From the NCBI GenBank assembly GCA_011087765.1, contig JAALLA010000004.1, positions 1 through 62,018 of the forward strand: DNA of 62,018 bases, written 5' to 3'. A program made the position numbers and the translations under genes. The notes below the pieces were generated by a model. The model did not search any database. It worked only from the letters and a program-made list of their open reading frames with translations, and had not been told where the DNA came from. Shown in pieces: positions 36,582-44,933 of this stretch (its first letter is position 1; each line of letters opens with the position of its first letter). The stretch comes from Pirellulaceae bacterium (lineage in GTDB: Bacteria; Planctomycetota; Planctomycetia; Pirellulales; Pirellulaceae).

Positions 36582-37630
36582 TGAGTGCATCCGCCCGTAA
36601 ATACGTAGAACCGAACCTGCCAAACTCCAACCTTCAACCCGCTGGCCTTACAACAAAATTCGAGCAACTCCAACTCGCTACCGAAATCATAAAAAACGAA
36701 GCGGAAGCATTAAAAAACCTCGCTTCCAATCTGCCGGATGACTTTTGCGTGGCCACCGACCTTCTCCTGGAATGCGAGGGTTGTGTGATTGTTACAGGCA
36801 TTGGCAAAGCGGGTTGGATCGGACAAAAAACTTCGGCATCATTGGCGTCAGTCGGCGTACGCAGCCACTTCCTGCATCCCGCAGAAGCAATTCATGGCGA
36901 CCTCGGAAGGGTCGGACCCAAAGACATTATTCTCGTTTTTTCAAACAGCGGTGAAACAGGAGAAATCCTGAAACTGCTTCCATCTCTTGAAAAATTCCAA
37001 ACCCCCATCATTGCCATTACGGGCAAACAGGATTCAACACTGGCCGCCCACAGTGCTGCGGTTCTCAACTATGGAAAAACCAACGAAGCCTGCCACCTCG
37101 GCCTCGCACCCTCAACAACCACGGCGCTGATGCTCGCCCTCGGAGACGCACTCACTCTGGTTGTCTCCAAAACCAAACAACTTCAGGCAGATGACTTTGC
37201 AAAATTTCATCCGGGAGGCTCCCTCGGAAAACGACTCTCCCTGGTAGAGCAGGTAATGAGGCCAATCAACGAATGTCGAATTGCAAATGAAACGGCGACG
37301 GTTCGCGATATCTACATTCAACAAGGAGGTCGCGAACGCAGGTCAGGCGTTGTGTTAATTATTGACCAACAGTCTCGACTAACTGGTATCTTCACCGACA
37401 GCGACCTGGCAAAATTACTCGAAAAACAACAAGACGAACTATTTGACGAACCCATCCGAAACGTGATGACGCAGTCTCCCATCACGATTGCCGCTGGCAG
37501 CAAAACATTTGTAGCCATCGAGACGCTTGCCTGTCGGAACCTGAGTGAACTACCCGTCGTCGACGCAGGCGGGCGAGCGATCGGACTGATCGACATTACT
37601 GACGTTGTTAATGTTCGCAACGGACAGTAG
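36581..37630 (+). CDS. kdsD: D-arabinose-5-phosphate isomerase (KpsF/GutQ family)
   Basis: The 349-residue protein has an N-terminal SIS sugar-isomerase domain (VTGIGKAGWIGQKTSASLAS; HGDLGRVGPKDI; FSNSGETGE) and two CBS domains at the C-terminus (VMRPINECRI; MTQSPITIAAG). It should convert D-ribulose 5-phosphate to D-arabinose 5-phosphate, the Kdo precursor. The length matches KdsD/KpsF. Its ATG overlaps the ABC exporter stop by one base (TAATG), so it is coupled to transport. No kdsA, kdsB or kdsC is in the window. KpsF copies often lie in capsule clusters. Confidence 0.92.
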   Translation: MSASARKYVEPNLPNSNLQPAGLTTKFEQLQLATEIIKNEAEALKNLASNLPDDFCVATDLLLECEGCVIVTGIGKAGWIGQKTSASLASVGVRSHFLHPAEAIHGDLGRVGPKDIILVFSNSGETGEILKLLPSLEKFQTPIIAITGKQDSTLAAHSAAVLNYGKTNEACHLGLAPSTTTALMLALGDALTLVVSKTKQLQADDFAKFHPGGSLGKRLSLVEQVMRPINECRIANETATVRDIYIQQGGRERRSGVVLIIDQQSRLTGIFTDSDLAKLLEKQQDELFDEPIRNVMTQSPITIAAGSKTFVAIETLACRNLSELPVVDAGGRAIGLIDITDVVNVRNGQ

Positions 37631-38220
37631 TCCACGTCACTGCAACCAACGCCTCAAGAGACTCCGTGCCATCGCAGCTTGGAATACTGGCTTTAACGCC
37701 CGTCAACGGATTGCCGGCCCACTTGCCAACGGTCGGTGCGATCAACAGACTCTCGCCGGGCAACGCAGGCTGCCGCCGCCCGCTAAACAACGAACGCAAG
37801 TTCCAAGTGACCATTGGAATTTGGGCAACAATTCGTAGTCACCCTAAGCTATATACCGAATTTGTTTTTTTGTTTATTTTTTTTCAATAAATTTTAAAGT
37901 GACCAAAAGCAACACTAACAACATGGATGACCGAAATAAAATACTTTGAAGGACGTTTTAACTACGATAATAAACCAGAGAACTCCCGAAGAATTTGGAC
38001 TTGGTGAACAAATTCTGCGATCCATTTCTTCACCCAAGCTTCACAGGGACAGAATTCCTAACGGTGGACAACGCGCAATAGCTACAATATGGACACAGTC
38101 ACTCCACTCGTTTCTTCCTTTTTCCATCGGTTTTTTACTGCAATACTAGGCGTGACGACCTCTTTCTATTTGGTCGTCGGAAATATATTTCATCCTATTT
38201 GTTTTAAGAGGTAAACAACT
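37631..38220 (+). promoter_or_regulatory. 590-bp leader region before the DUF1559 gene
   Basis: The first 220 bp are GC-rich and have open frames on both strands but no recognisable protein. From about 37850 the sequence turns AT-rich, with runs of T (TTTTTTTGTTTATTTTTTTT). A 7-bp inverted repeat (GACGACC 38154-38160, GGTCGTC 38172-38178) could form a hairpin in the 5' leader. A Shine-Dalgarno AAGAGGT (38206-38211) lies 9 bp before ATG 38221. I see no tRNA or convincing ORF. Confidence 0.5.
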
Positions 38221-39213
38221 ATGTATTCACCATCGCGTCGAAAGGCGTTTACGTTGGTTGAGTTGCTAGTGGTCATTGCGATCATTGGTATCTTGATTGG
38301 CATGCTCCTTCCTGCCGTGCAACAGGTTCGCGAAGCTGCCAGACGAACAACTTGCATGAACAATGCCCGCCAAATCGCACTTGCAGTTTTGAACTACGAA
38401 AGTGCCTATCAGCAATTCCCATCTGGTTGGGATGGTTGGAACGCTTCTTCGGCATTCCCAAAACAGTACACACCGTTTACTTGGCGTGGAAGCACTCCTT
38501 ACCGAGGTAACTACTGGGGTTGGGGAACTTTCATCCTTCCGTTCATGGAGCAAAACAACCTTTACGACAACTGCAATCTCTACACCCACTGGGGTGAGGA
38601 TATGTTGTTGCCAAACGGTGACCAGCTAACAGGTTCGGTTATCCCTTCCTTCCAGTGTCCAAGTGACAACCCGAAGGTCGACGGCAAGAACACCTGTTAT
38701 ACCTCAAACTCTTTGGACCTACCCAACGGTATTTCAAACTACGTCGCCAACATTGGCTTTAGCATGTGGACCTCACGTCGAATGGATCCAAACCACAAAA
38801 ACAAGTGGGGCCCGTTTGGTATGAACACACGAGTTGACTTCGGTACACTCACAGATGGCTCTAGTAACACGATCATGATCGGTGAGCGTTGCAGCGATCC
38901 TGAAACTGGGCCTGCTCCCAAGAATCCACTAATGGTCGGAGCGATTTGGGCTGGTTCACACCGCTGGCAGAACAACCCTGACCTCTCGACACCAATGGCT
39001 GGACGTTGGTCCAACATGGGTCGTGCTGGTGGACTTAACTTTATCGTTAATGGTAACTACCGAGCCCGCTCGCTTGCATCCAGCGGTCACACCACCGGTG
39101 CGACAGTTGCAATGTGCGACGGATCTGCTCAGTTCCTATCTGACAACGTAGCAAACTCTGCACTAAACTTCCTTGCTGCTTATCAGGACGGAAATACAGT
39201 TAACGAGTATTAA
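38221..39213 (+). CDS. DUF1559 prepilin-like protein
   Basis: The 330-residue protein begins with a type IV prepilin signal (RKAFTLVELLVVIAIIGIL), so cleavage before Phe10 and N-methylation are predicted. A DUF1559 domain fills the rest and ends with the H-x9-DG motif (GHTTGATVAMCDGSAQFLSD). These proteins are among the largest families in planctomycetes and are thought to be pseudopilin or envelope proteins; their function is unproven. The very good ribosome site and terminator suggest high expression. A prepilin-peptidase-like gene lies 1.2 kb downstream. Confidence 0.96.
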   Translation: MYSPSRRKAFTLVELLVVIAIIGILIGMLLPAVQQVREAARRTTCMNNARQIALAVLNYESAYQQFPSGWDGWNASSAFPKQYTPFTWRGSTPYRGNYWGWGTFILPFMEQNNLYDNCNLYTHWGEDMLLPNGDQLTGSVIPSFQCPSDNPKVDGKNTCYTSNSLDLPNGISNYVANIGFSMWTSRRMDPNHKNKWGPFGMNTRVDFGTLTDGSSNTIMIGERCSDPETGPAPKNPLMVGAIWAGSHRWQNNPDLSTPMAGRWSNMGRAGGLNFIVNGNYRARSLASSGHTTGATVAMCDGSAQFLSDNVANSALNFLAAYQDGNTVNEY

Positions 39214-39239
39214 TCCTAATTAACGTTTAGATTTCAAAT

Positions 39240-39275
39240 GGAGCCCGATTGCTTAGTAGTCGGGCTCCGATATTT
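39240..39275 (+). terminator. Intrinsic terminator-like hairpin after DUF1559 gene
   Basis: GGAGCCCGA (39240-39248) pairs perfectly with TCGGGCTCC (39260-39268), a 9-bp GC-rich stem with an 11-nt loop. GATATTTT follows, which is a weak T-run. It lies 26 bp past the stop codon. It may only partly stop transcription into the lipoprotein gene 31 bp on. Confidence 0.65.
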
Positions 39276-39298
39276 TACGGACAAACACACGAGAATAA

Positions 39299-39808
39299 AT
39301 GATGAAACTCCAATTCAACCGCCTTTCGTTTTTGTGCCTAACCGCTTTACTTTGCATCAGTACACTTGCTGGCTGCAAAGATGGTGGCTCAAACGCCCCC
39401 GTTGTCGGCATGGTCACACTCGATGGCGAGCCACTTGCGGGACTCCGGGTTACTTTCTTTCCAGAACCGGCTACCGGAAACGTGGCTCCTGGCCCTTACT
39501 CTACTGCAGTTACTGACGGCGAAGGAAAATTTACCCTAGTGGATCGCTACGGCAAAGATGGAGCCATGGTTTGGAAACATAAAGTTGAATTTGAATGGGA
39601 TGATTTGGACGAGGCTGCCCTTTCAGATGCTATGGAAGGGGACGGCGATGGAAAATCGGACTCAAAAGCCGTTGCCGCGGCCAAGGCTCAGATGAAGAAA
39701 TTCCCCAAGATCCCAAGAAAATATCAATCAGGTAACTCGGGACAATTTACCGTCGATGTCCCAAGTGCTGGACTTAACGGTTACACACTCGAAATGACCA
39801 GCAAGTAG
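39299..39808 (+). CDS. Lipoprotein with carboxypeptidase-regulatory-like domain
   Basis: The 169-residue protein has a lipoprotein signal (LTALLCISTLAGCKDGG, lipobox Leu-Ala-Gly-Cys). The mature part starts with a transthyretin-like strand set (GMVTLDGEPLAGLRVTFFPEP, given in part) followed by DGEGKFTL. A charged stretch (DAMEGDGDGKSDSKA) is inserted near the middle. Such small lipoproteins are commonly found next to DUF1559 genes in planctomycetes, and this pair keeps that order. They may work together at the cell envelope, but the function is unknown. Confidence 0.87.
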   Translation: MMKLQFNRLSFLCLTALLCISTLAGCKDGGSNAPVVGMVTLDGEPLAGLRVTFFPEPATGNVAPGPYSTAVTDGEGKFTLVDRYGKDGAMVWKHKVEFEWDDLDEAALSDAMEGDGDGKSDSKAVAAAKAQMKKFPKIPRKYQSGNSGQFTVDVPSAGLNGYTLEMTSK

Positions 39809-39874
39809 TGCTTGCCAATGGAACTGCCGGGTATCGCCCGAATCCAGTAAGTCGCGCCTGTCGCACTAAAGTTT

Positions 39875-39905
39875 AAGAGCTCTCGATCTTCGAGAGCTCT
39901 TTTTT
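39875..39905 (+). terminator. Strong intrinsic terminator
   Basis: AAGAGCTCTCGA (39875-39886) and TCGAGAGCTCTT (39890-39901) form a perfect 12-bp stem with a 3-nt loop, then TTTTT to 39905. It ends the DUF1559-lipoprotein unit, 67 bp after the stop. The right arm is self-complementary to the left, so it could also act in reverse. Confidence 0.9.
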
Positions 39906-40065
39906 AATGTCTCGGTATCTCTAAATCATCAACAAGAAATTGATGGGTTGCTCTATTAGAGGCACGCTTTCTCAATTATGTTGTGTTTTTACGTGGTGCA
40001 CTGCTAGTTACCCAGCATGCCAGACTAAGCAATCATTGCATACTTAAACAAGAAGATAACAAATC

Positions 40066-40329
40066 ATGGACAAACCAAAAATTGCTGCCTGTTTCCCCAA
40101 GCAAGTTGAACTGGAAGCCGGTAAAAAATACGCCTACTGCACCTGTGGCCTTTCGGAAAACCAGCCGTTTTGCGACGGAAAACACAAAGGGACAGACTTT
40201 GTGCCGATGGTCTTTGAGGCGGCAGAAACAGAGACGGCTTATTACTGTCAGTGCAAACAGACTTCCAATGCCCCCAGGTGCGACGGAACGCACAATACGC
40301 TCGAATCTTCCGACGATTCCACAACCTAA
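40066..40329 (+). CDS. Double-CDGSH iron-sulfur protein
   Basis: The 87-residue protein has two CDGSH motifs. The first is CTCGLSENQPFCDGKH and the second CQCKQTSNAPRCDGTH; each keeps the C-x-C-x2-(S/T)-x3-P-x-C-D-G-x-H pattern that binds a [2Fe-2S] cluster through three Cys and one His. Two motifs in one chain resemble CISD3/Miner2 rather than the dimeric mitoNEET. There is no membrane anchor. The protein probably transfers electrons or clusters. It lies alone between two terminator or gap regions, on the same strand as the peptidase-like gene. Confidence 0.93.
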   Translation: MDKPKIAACFPKQVELEAGKKYAYCTCGLSENQPFCDGKHKGTDFVPMVFEAAETETAYYCQCKQTSNAPRCDGTHNTLESSDDSTT

Positions 40330-40385
40330 TCTCTTATTCCAGCTCTCCAACGGTGGCTGACCGGCAGCTTCAGTAGTGGATCAAC

Positions 40386-41606
40386 ATGAGCAAGCAAGCA
40401 AAATTCATTTTCCTTAGCAAAGCGCTTGGATGGGTTCTGCTTGCTTTAATATTCACTTTGCTGATTCTAATTCCGCTGCTGACCTCTACACTTTTAAAGA
40501 TTACCCAACTCCCCGTTGGCGTGTTGGAATACTGGAGACACATCGAGTCATCCCAGGCCATGCTGATGAAATTACTTGGCGTGATCTGGATTTTTTTTCT
40601 TGGTGGATGTTTTGCAAGCTTTTTAAATGTCGTCGCCTGGCGGCTTCCCCGTGGGCGTGGCGTTAACGGCTCAAGTATGTGCCCGTTCTGTGAAACTGAG
40701 CTCTTGTTTAGTGACAACCTGCCGGTCTACGGGTGGATTCGAAATTCGGGACAATGCCGAACCTGTCAGACACCGATTTCTCCGCGTTACCTGATCGTTG
40801 AGGTCTTTCTCGGTTTCGTTTTTCTCCTGATCGCATTTTTTGAAATCCTAACTGGCGGATCCAATCTGCCTTTTCAACCGACAGTGCAGACCCGAGGATT
40901 TGAACACCTTTTACTTGATCCCAAGTGGAATTTAATCCAAATCGCGTCTTACCACTTAGCGCTTATTTGCTTCCTGTTTACCTTCTCGCTCATTCGCTCC
41001 GAACGCTTACAAGTCCCTCGTCGAATTTTTTACTGGGGACTCGGCATGGGGGTCGGACTGCCTTTGATCTGGCCGGGCATGACGCTAATCGCATGGAACA
41101 TTGATACCCAGCAGCTCATCGAAATCGCACGCGGAACAACGGCCCAGTTCATCACGTTCGCCTACGGCCTGATCGCCGGTTCTGCCTGCGGGCTATTGTG
41201 CTCGTGGTCTACTTTAAATTCCCAAAGAATACTAGAAGATCGCATTCAACAATCCACGATTGAACAATTTAATTACGTCGATGATGTCATCGCCGCCATG
41301 GCCCTGGTAGGAATCTTCCTGGGCTGGCAGGCAGCTCTGTCAGTGACACTTTTCTTTTTAATCTTTCAAACCGTTTTACTGTTGTCCGCAAAGGGAGTCT
41401 CGCCATCCGCGGTTCCCCCGTCAGCGACAGTTTTCACAGCAACGCTTCTGCACTTATTGACCTGGCAAGCCTCTACCAAACTTCCAATCTGGCCATCTCC
41501 GACAGCAAACGCTGGCGAAATTGCAGTTTCCCTCATCGCAATCCTCGCGGTTTCTTCGGCTCTTCGAAAATTCGCTGCCGCCCGGCAAAGTCTTCAAGCT
41601 CGCTAA
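40386..41606 (+). CDS. Prepilin-peptidase-like membrane protein (A24 family), probably inactive
   Basis: The 406-residue membrane protein has the A24 N-terminal domain: FASFLNVVAWRLPRGRG, then the two Cys pairs CPFC and CRTC, and ISPRYLIVE. The C-terminal membrane part follows. The aspartates that cut prepilins in this family (one in a D-x6-P/L-P-D segment, one in GxGD) are not seen in place. The first region reads IRSERLQVPRR and the second YVDDVIAAMALVGIFLGW, so the first Asp seems lost while one of the VDD pair could replace the second. The DUF1559 prepilin nearby would be an obvious partner. Either this copy is a pseudoenzyme, or my alignment by eye is off. Confidence 0.85.
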   Translation: MSKQAKFIFLSKALGWVLLALIFTLLILIPLLTSTLLKITQLPVGVLEYWRHIESSQAMLMKLLGVIWIFFLGGCFASFLNVVAWRLPRGRGVNGSSMCPFCETELLFSDNLPVYGWIRNSGQCRTCQTPISPRYLIVEVFLGFVFLLIAFFEILTGGSNLPFQPTVQTRGFEHLLLDPKWNLIQIASYHLALICFLFTFSLIRSERLQVPRRIFYWGLGMGVGLPLIWPGMTLIAWNIDTQQLIEIARGTTAQFITFAYGLIAGSACGLLCSWSTLNSQRILEDRIQQSTIEQFNYVDDVIAAMALVGIFLGWQAALSVTLFFLIFQTVLLLSAKGVSPSAVPPSATVFTATLLHLLTWQASTKLPIWPSPTANAGEIAVSLIAILAVSSALRKFAAARQSLQAR

Positions 41607-41667
41607 AATTGGCCTTCGAAAAACTCAGCCAGAGGAAGAGAATACCCTTGCGGATGATCGAGGAAAG

Positions 41668-41952
41668 TTACTCGACCTCACCATGCAACTCACTTAGAAG
41701 GTCAAGCTCGGCCTCGAGTGTTTGATCAGTTTCAATGGCCGCCCCTTGAACACTTGGCAAAATGGTTGGCATTGGGGCATAGATGGACTGCGGTAAATTC
41801 CGCTCCGGCGCGGGCTTGGACTGCTCAGAAATTTCCCATGGATTCCCCGGAATTTTGCATCCGGGCAGGATTACAAACACCGCAAGTAACAGTGCCGAAT
41901 AAGCGATTAGATAAGGTTTACCAGCCAATCTTTGTTCCCGAAAAATTTTCAT
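41668..41952 (-). CDS. Small lipoprotein, unknown function
   Basis: A 94-residue protein with a basic N-terminus, a hydrophobic stretch (LIAYSALLLAVFVILPGC) ending in a lipobox Leu-Pro-Gly-Cys, and a Pro-rich, acidic tail. No domain is recognised. The plus-strand frame at the same place (88 residues) has no such pattern, so this strand is preferred. It converges on the A24-like gene. Confidence 0.6.
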   Translation of the reverse strand: MKIFREQRLAGKPYLIAYSALLLAVFVILPGCKIPGNPWEISEQSKPAPERNLPQSIYAPMPTILPSVQGAAIETDQTLEAELDLLSELHGEVE

Positions 41953-42023
41953 CTGTCAAATCTAATCAAAAAATCATCACTTAAACAACTGCACTTTTGC
42001 GGCAAACTTAGCGACCCAAAAAC

Positions 42024-42830
42024 TCAACTTCGATTGGACTTTTTTAACAGCAAGTCACCCAATCGTGGAGAGAGTTGAGTTATTGAAAACAAGAGCTTCG
42101 CATGCCAGGGCATTATTAACTCTGACTTTCTCTTCTCGCAATAACGAACTATTCTTCGAGCGAGAAAATCAGGATCAATCCCCTTTAGCTTTACCCCGGC
42201 CCCCGGTTGAGCAACCGAATCACTCATTCCCTCGGCTTGCGATTCGTATCGAGTTCCAGAATCATCCCGACGAATTGGGCCGGGACAAACATGTAAACAG
42301 TTGACATTGCTCGGCCCCTCAAGACGCAATTGATGGCTAAACGCTGCCAAGCCATGCTTGCTTACAGCATAAGGAGCCACTTTGGGCCAGCCAGTCTTGG
42401 AAGCCAGCGAACCGATATTAACAACTTGGCCGGACGTTGCGGTGAGTGCGTCCATGGTCGCAAGGGTACACCGGATCGCTGAATACAGATTCAGCTCCAT
42501 AAATTTTGCGTACTGTTCAACCGTACAATTTAGCAACTCCACTCGCGTGGATTTGCCAACATTATTTACCAACAAATCGATTCGACCGTGCTTCTCTAGC
42601 GTGCCCCGGACGACTGCCTCCATGCTTGAATCGCTCGTGACGTCCCCTTGAATCCAGTGCAATTCAATATTTGACTCAGACTTCAGCGCACATGCCTTTC
42701 GAAGCTTTTCTTCATCGCGAGAGAGCAAGACCGCGGTCGCACCCGCCTGTGAAAACGCGCAACCAATGGCAAGCCCAAGGCCACCAGAGCCACCGGTCAC
42801 TAACACTACTTTTCCTTGCCAACTTCCCAT
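42024..42830 (-). CDS. Short-chain dehydrogenase/reductase
   Basis: The 268-residue protein is a classical SDR. It has VTGGSGGLGLAIG (about 10-22) for NAD(P), LVNNVGKS, and a catalytic Ser with Tyr-x3-Lys in YAVSKHGLAAF. The C-terminal half carries a longer loop (SQAEGMSDSVAQPGAG) before the last helix. The substrate cannot be told. A start at ATG 42830 (MGSWQGKVVLVTG) is preferred over 42839. It is divergent from a lipoprotein gene across about 300 bp, in which I see no clear element. Confidence 0.88.
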   Translation of the reverse strand: MGSWQGKVVLVTGGSGGLGLAIGCAFSQAGATAVLLSRDEEKLRKACALKSESNIELHWIQGDVTSDSSMEAVVRGTLEKHGRIDLLVNNVGKSTRVELLNCTVEQYAKFMELNLYSAIRCTLATMDALTATSGQVVNIGSLASKTGWPKVAPYAVSKHGLAAFSHQLRLEGPSNVNCLHVCPGPIRRDDSGTRYESQAEGMSDSVAQPGAGVKLKGIDPDFLARRIVRYCEKRKSELIMPWHAKLLFSITQLSPRLGDLLLKKSNRS

Positions 42831-43128
42831 TATTTCCAATCAACTCAATGAAATTACTGCTCAGGTCGTTTCATCACCGGCTAAGACATCCGACTCTTTT
42901 ACAGGAATAACGCAACGCTTTCGCCCCCATTGCACGCTAGCAAATCAATCGAATTAGCCCCATCTTCATCGCCAACATTGAGCCAAACAGAGGTTTTTCA
43001 TTTTTCTCGATGAAATCGCTCAAGACTGTTAGCTGTCTTGCCGATGCGGATTGTATCAGGTGGGGGGTCTAGGGAAAGTTTAACGCCTGAATATGCTCGC
43101 AAATTAATTCGGAACAATCGGTAACGCC

Positions 43129-43608
43129 ATGAGTCCAAAAAATACCCCAAAATCAGCCCTTCGCTTCAGCCTCTTGCTCCTCATTGGGCTAACGACAGTA
43201 TCTTCCGTTGGCTGCGCAATTTCTCAGAACGGCTCAGCAATAACGTCGGAGGCGCAGATTCCAGTCGAGAATACGGACTCCAACACTGCTGAGAAGTATC
43301 GAGTTGAAATGAGTGGTGGTTTCAGCCCGGGTGAGATCTACGAGGGCCAAATTGACGGTCCACTATTCGTACAAGATGCGCTGGAACGATCGGGCGCAAC
43401 CGAGCGATACCGGTCGATGGACATCCTCATTTATCGAATTGTGAAAGATTCAGGAAAAGGCCTTAAACTGCCCGTTGAATACGAATCGAGTGGCAAATCA
43501 GTTACGCACAACCAAAATTACGCCCTGCATCCCAACGACCGCATCGTTGTCACACAGCGTTCGCAAAACTTGATTGACAAGTTCATTGATTCAGTCAATC
43601 CACTCTAG
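43129..43608 (+). CDS. Lipoprotein with SLBB-like domain
   Basis: The 159-residue protein has a lipoprotein signal (FSLLLLIGLTTVSSVGC). The mature part has a ubiquitin-like, SLBB-like region (GPLFVQDALERSGATER, and NYALHPNDRIVVTQRS near the end). Such folds occur in polysaccharide export proteins such as Wza. It lacks the full export domain, so it may be a periplasmic partner or a remnant. The next feature is rnpB, 142 bp downstream. Confidence 0.75.
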   Translation: MSPKNTPKSALRFSLLLLIGLTTVSSVGCAISQNGSAITSEAQIPVENTDSNTAEKYRVEMSGGFSPGEIYEGQIDGPLFVQDALERSGATERYRSMDILIYRIVKDSGKGLKLPVEYESSGKSVTHNQNYALHPNDRIVVTQRSQNLIDKFIDSVNPL

Positions 43609-43737
43609 TACAGCTCTCCTGGCTTCTCCTGATAAGATTCGCCCGCTCAACGGAGCGAGGGTGCGCTCGAGCTTAGATTCAGGCGCTGCTTTCACTGAGA
43701 AATTTAAGAATTCTCGTCTAATTCTCCGACGAACCGT

Positions 43738-43743
43738 TACACT
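43738..43743 (+). promoter_or_regulatory. Possible -10 box of rnpB
   Basis: TACACT lies 7 bp before the predicted first base of RNase P RNA (43751) and matches TATAAT at four of six positions. No good TTGACA is seen 16-18 bp upstream. Confidence 0.3.
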
Positions 43744-43750
43744 AAACATC

Positions 43751-44122
43751 CGAGTTGGTCAGGCGATCGCTGGCAGGCCTTCAGGTTTGCGAGAGGAAAG
43801 TCCGGGCTCCACAGGACAGGATGGTCGGTAACGCCGACCGATCGTGAGATCAGGGAAAGTGCAACAGAAAATAGACCGCCTGCACTTTGGCTTGCCAAAG
43901 TTCGGGTAAGGGTGAAAAGGTGGGGTAAGAGCCCACCAGTACTCGGGGTGACTCGAGTAGCTTGGTAAACCCCATCCGGAGCAAGGCCAAACAGAAAGAA
44001 GCGGTCGTCCGCCGCATTTTAACTTTCGGGTAGGCTGCTTGAGCGCGTCAGCAATGTCGTGCCTAGATAAATGATCGTCGTCGGTGCAAACTGACTACAG
44101 GACCCGGCTTACGACCAACTCG
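43751..44122 (+). ncRNA. rnpB: RNase P RNA, bacterial type A
   Basis: RNase P RNA is the catalytic RNA that removes the 5' leader of pre-tRNA. The sequence shows the conserved core: GAGGAAAGTCCGGGCTCCAC near the 5' end, a CAGAAAATAGACCGCC-like segment in the middle (43864-43882), and ACAGGACCCGGCTTAC near the 3' end. The ends pair perfectly as P1 (CGAGTTGGTC 43751-43760 with GACCAACTCG 44113-44122), which fixes the gene at 372 nt. TTTTTTT follows directly and serves as a terminator. The core looks like a full type A RNA. It was not folded by computer. Confidence 0.96.
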
Positions 44123-44129
44123 TTTTTTT
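44121..44129 (+). terminator. T-run terminating rnpB
   Basis: Seven T residues follow the P1 helix of RNase P RNA. A terminal stem followed by a T-run is the usual intrinsic terminator for this gene. Confidence 0.6.
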
Positions 44130-44191
44130 ACTTTTGAATTGCTTTGCCCACGAAGAACCCAATTACTCCAATCCACTGAAAGGAGCCATCC

Positions 44192-44815
44192 ATGAAAAGC
44201 ATCCTTTGGCTTCTCTGGATGATTTTGGCTTTTTCGGCGACGCTGGGAATCGCGTCCCTCAACACTGGCTGCAGCCCAGAGGAAAATCAGCAAGCCGCAA
44301 CGGCCTCACAGTCTTCCGATCAGCTAAGCCTCGATCTAACGAGCCCGCGAGCGAGTTTTGAAACCTGGGTCACAGCAATAGACTCGGACAATCACGCCGC
44401 TCGCCTGGCTTGCCTAACCACTTCAGAAAAGAATCGTGAAGCGGGTGCCGCCGCGTTAAATTTAATGCAATTAGCCGTCAAAAGCCCGAGTGATGGCGAT
44501 CGATTTTTAAAGCTTCTCGACGACCACGGCTTGACCCAGAATGCCATCAATCATGCCATGGCAACCTATGGAGCGGGGGCAGTAGGTATGCCGGGGTTCA
44601 CAGAAAAAATTGGCGAGAAAATCCAAGACCTCACTGGGTTTCACCATGAAATTTCCAAATTAGCCATCCGGCCACCCAGGCAAGAACTCATCTTCCTCTC
44701 TGCCGAGCTAGAACACAATCAGATGATCGGCCGTATCAAGATCGGCAACCGTGATGCCGCCATTGTATTTCGCCAAGTTGATGGCAATTGGTTAATCGAC
44801 AGCCCGACGCACTGA
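44192..44815 (+). CDS. Lipoprotein, unknown function
   Basis: The 207-residue protein has a lipoprotein signal with Leu-Asn-Thr-Gly-Cys near residue 27. After a short Ser/Gln-rich linker the domain begins SPRASFETWVTAID, a pattern common in exported proteins that contain an NTF2-like or DUF4878-like fold. A C-terminal strand GRIKIGNRDAAIVFRQVDGN ends with WLIDSP. No enzyme motif is visible. It has a good Shine-Dalgarno (AAAGGAG) 7 bp before ATG 44192. Confidence 0.8.
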   Translation: MKSILWLLWMILAFSATLGIASLNTGCSPEENQQAATASQSSDQLSLDLTSPRASFETWVTAIDSDNHAARLACLTTSEKNREAGAAALNLMQLAVKSPSDGDRFLKLLDDHGLTQNAINHAMATYGAGAVGMPGFTEKIGEKIQDLTGFHHEISKLAIRPPRQELIFLSAELEHNQMIGRIKIGNRDAAIVFRQVDGNWLIDSPTH

Positions 44816-44933
44816 GCACCGTCAGGCTTTTTAAGTCAGTCTGGAGTAGCCAGTCCATCAGCAAGAATTGAACAGCTCAAGTCTTGTATTCCCTGAATCC
44901 AGCCTGTTCTTAACCCAACACTTGATTACAAAT

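Noticed and set aside
37608-37814. Minus-strand frame of 68 residues after kdsD
   Set aside because: It has no recognisable domain, and frames are open on both strands because the stretch is GC-rich.
37946-38149. 67-residue frame from a TTG in the leader of the DUF1559 gene
   Set aside because: It lacks a ribosome-binding site and any family pattern, and lies in the AT-rich leader.
41718-41984. Plus-strand frame opposite the small lipoprotein
   Set aside because: It has no signal, domain or good ribosome site, while the opposite strand encodes a lipobox.
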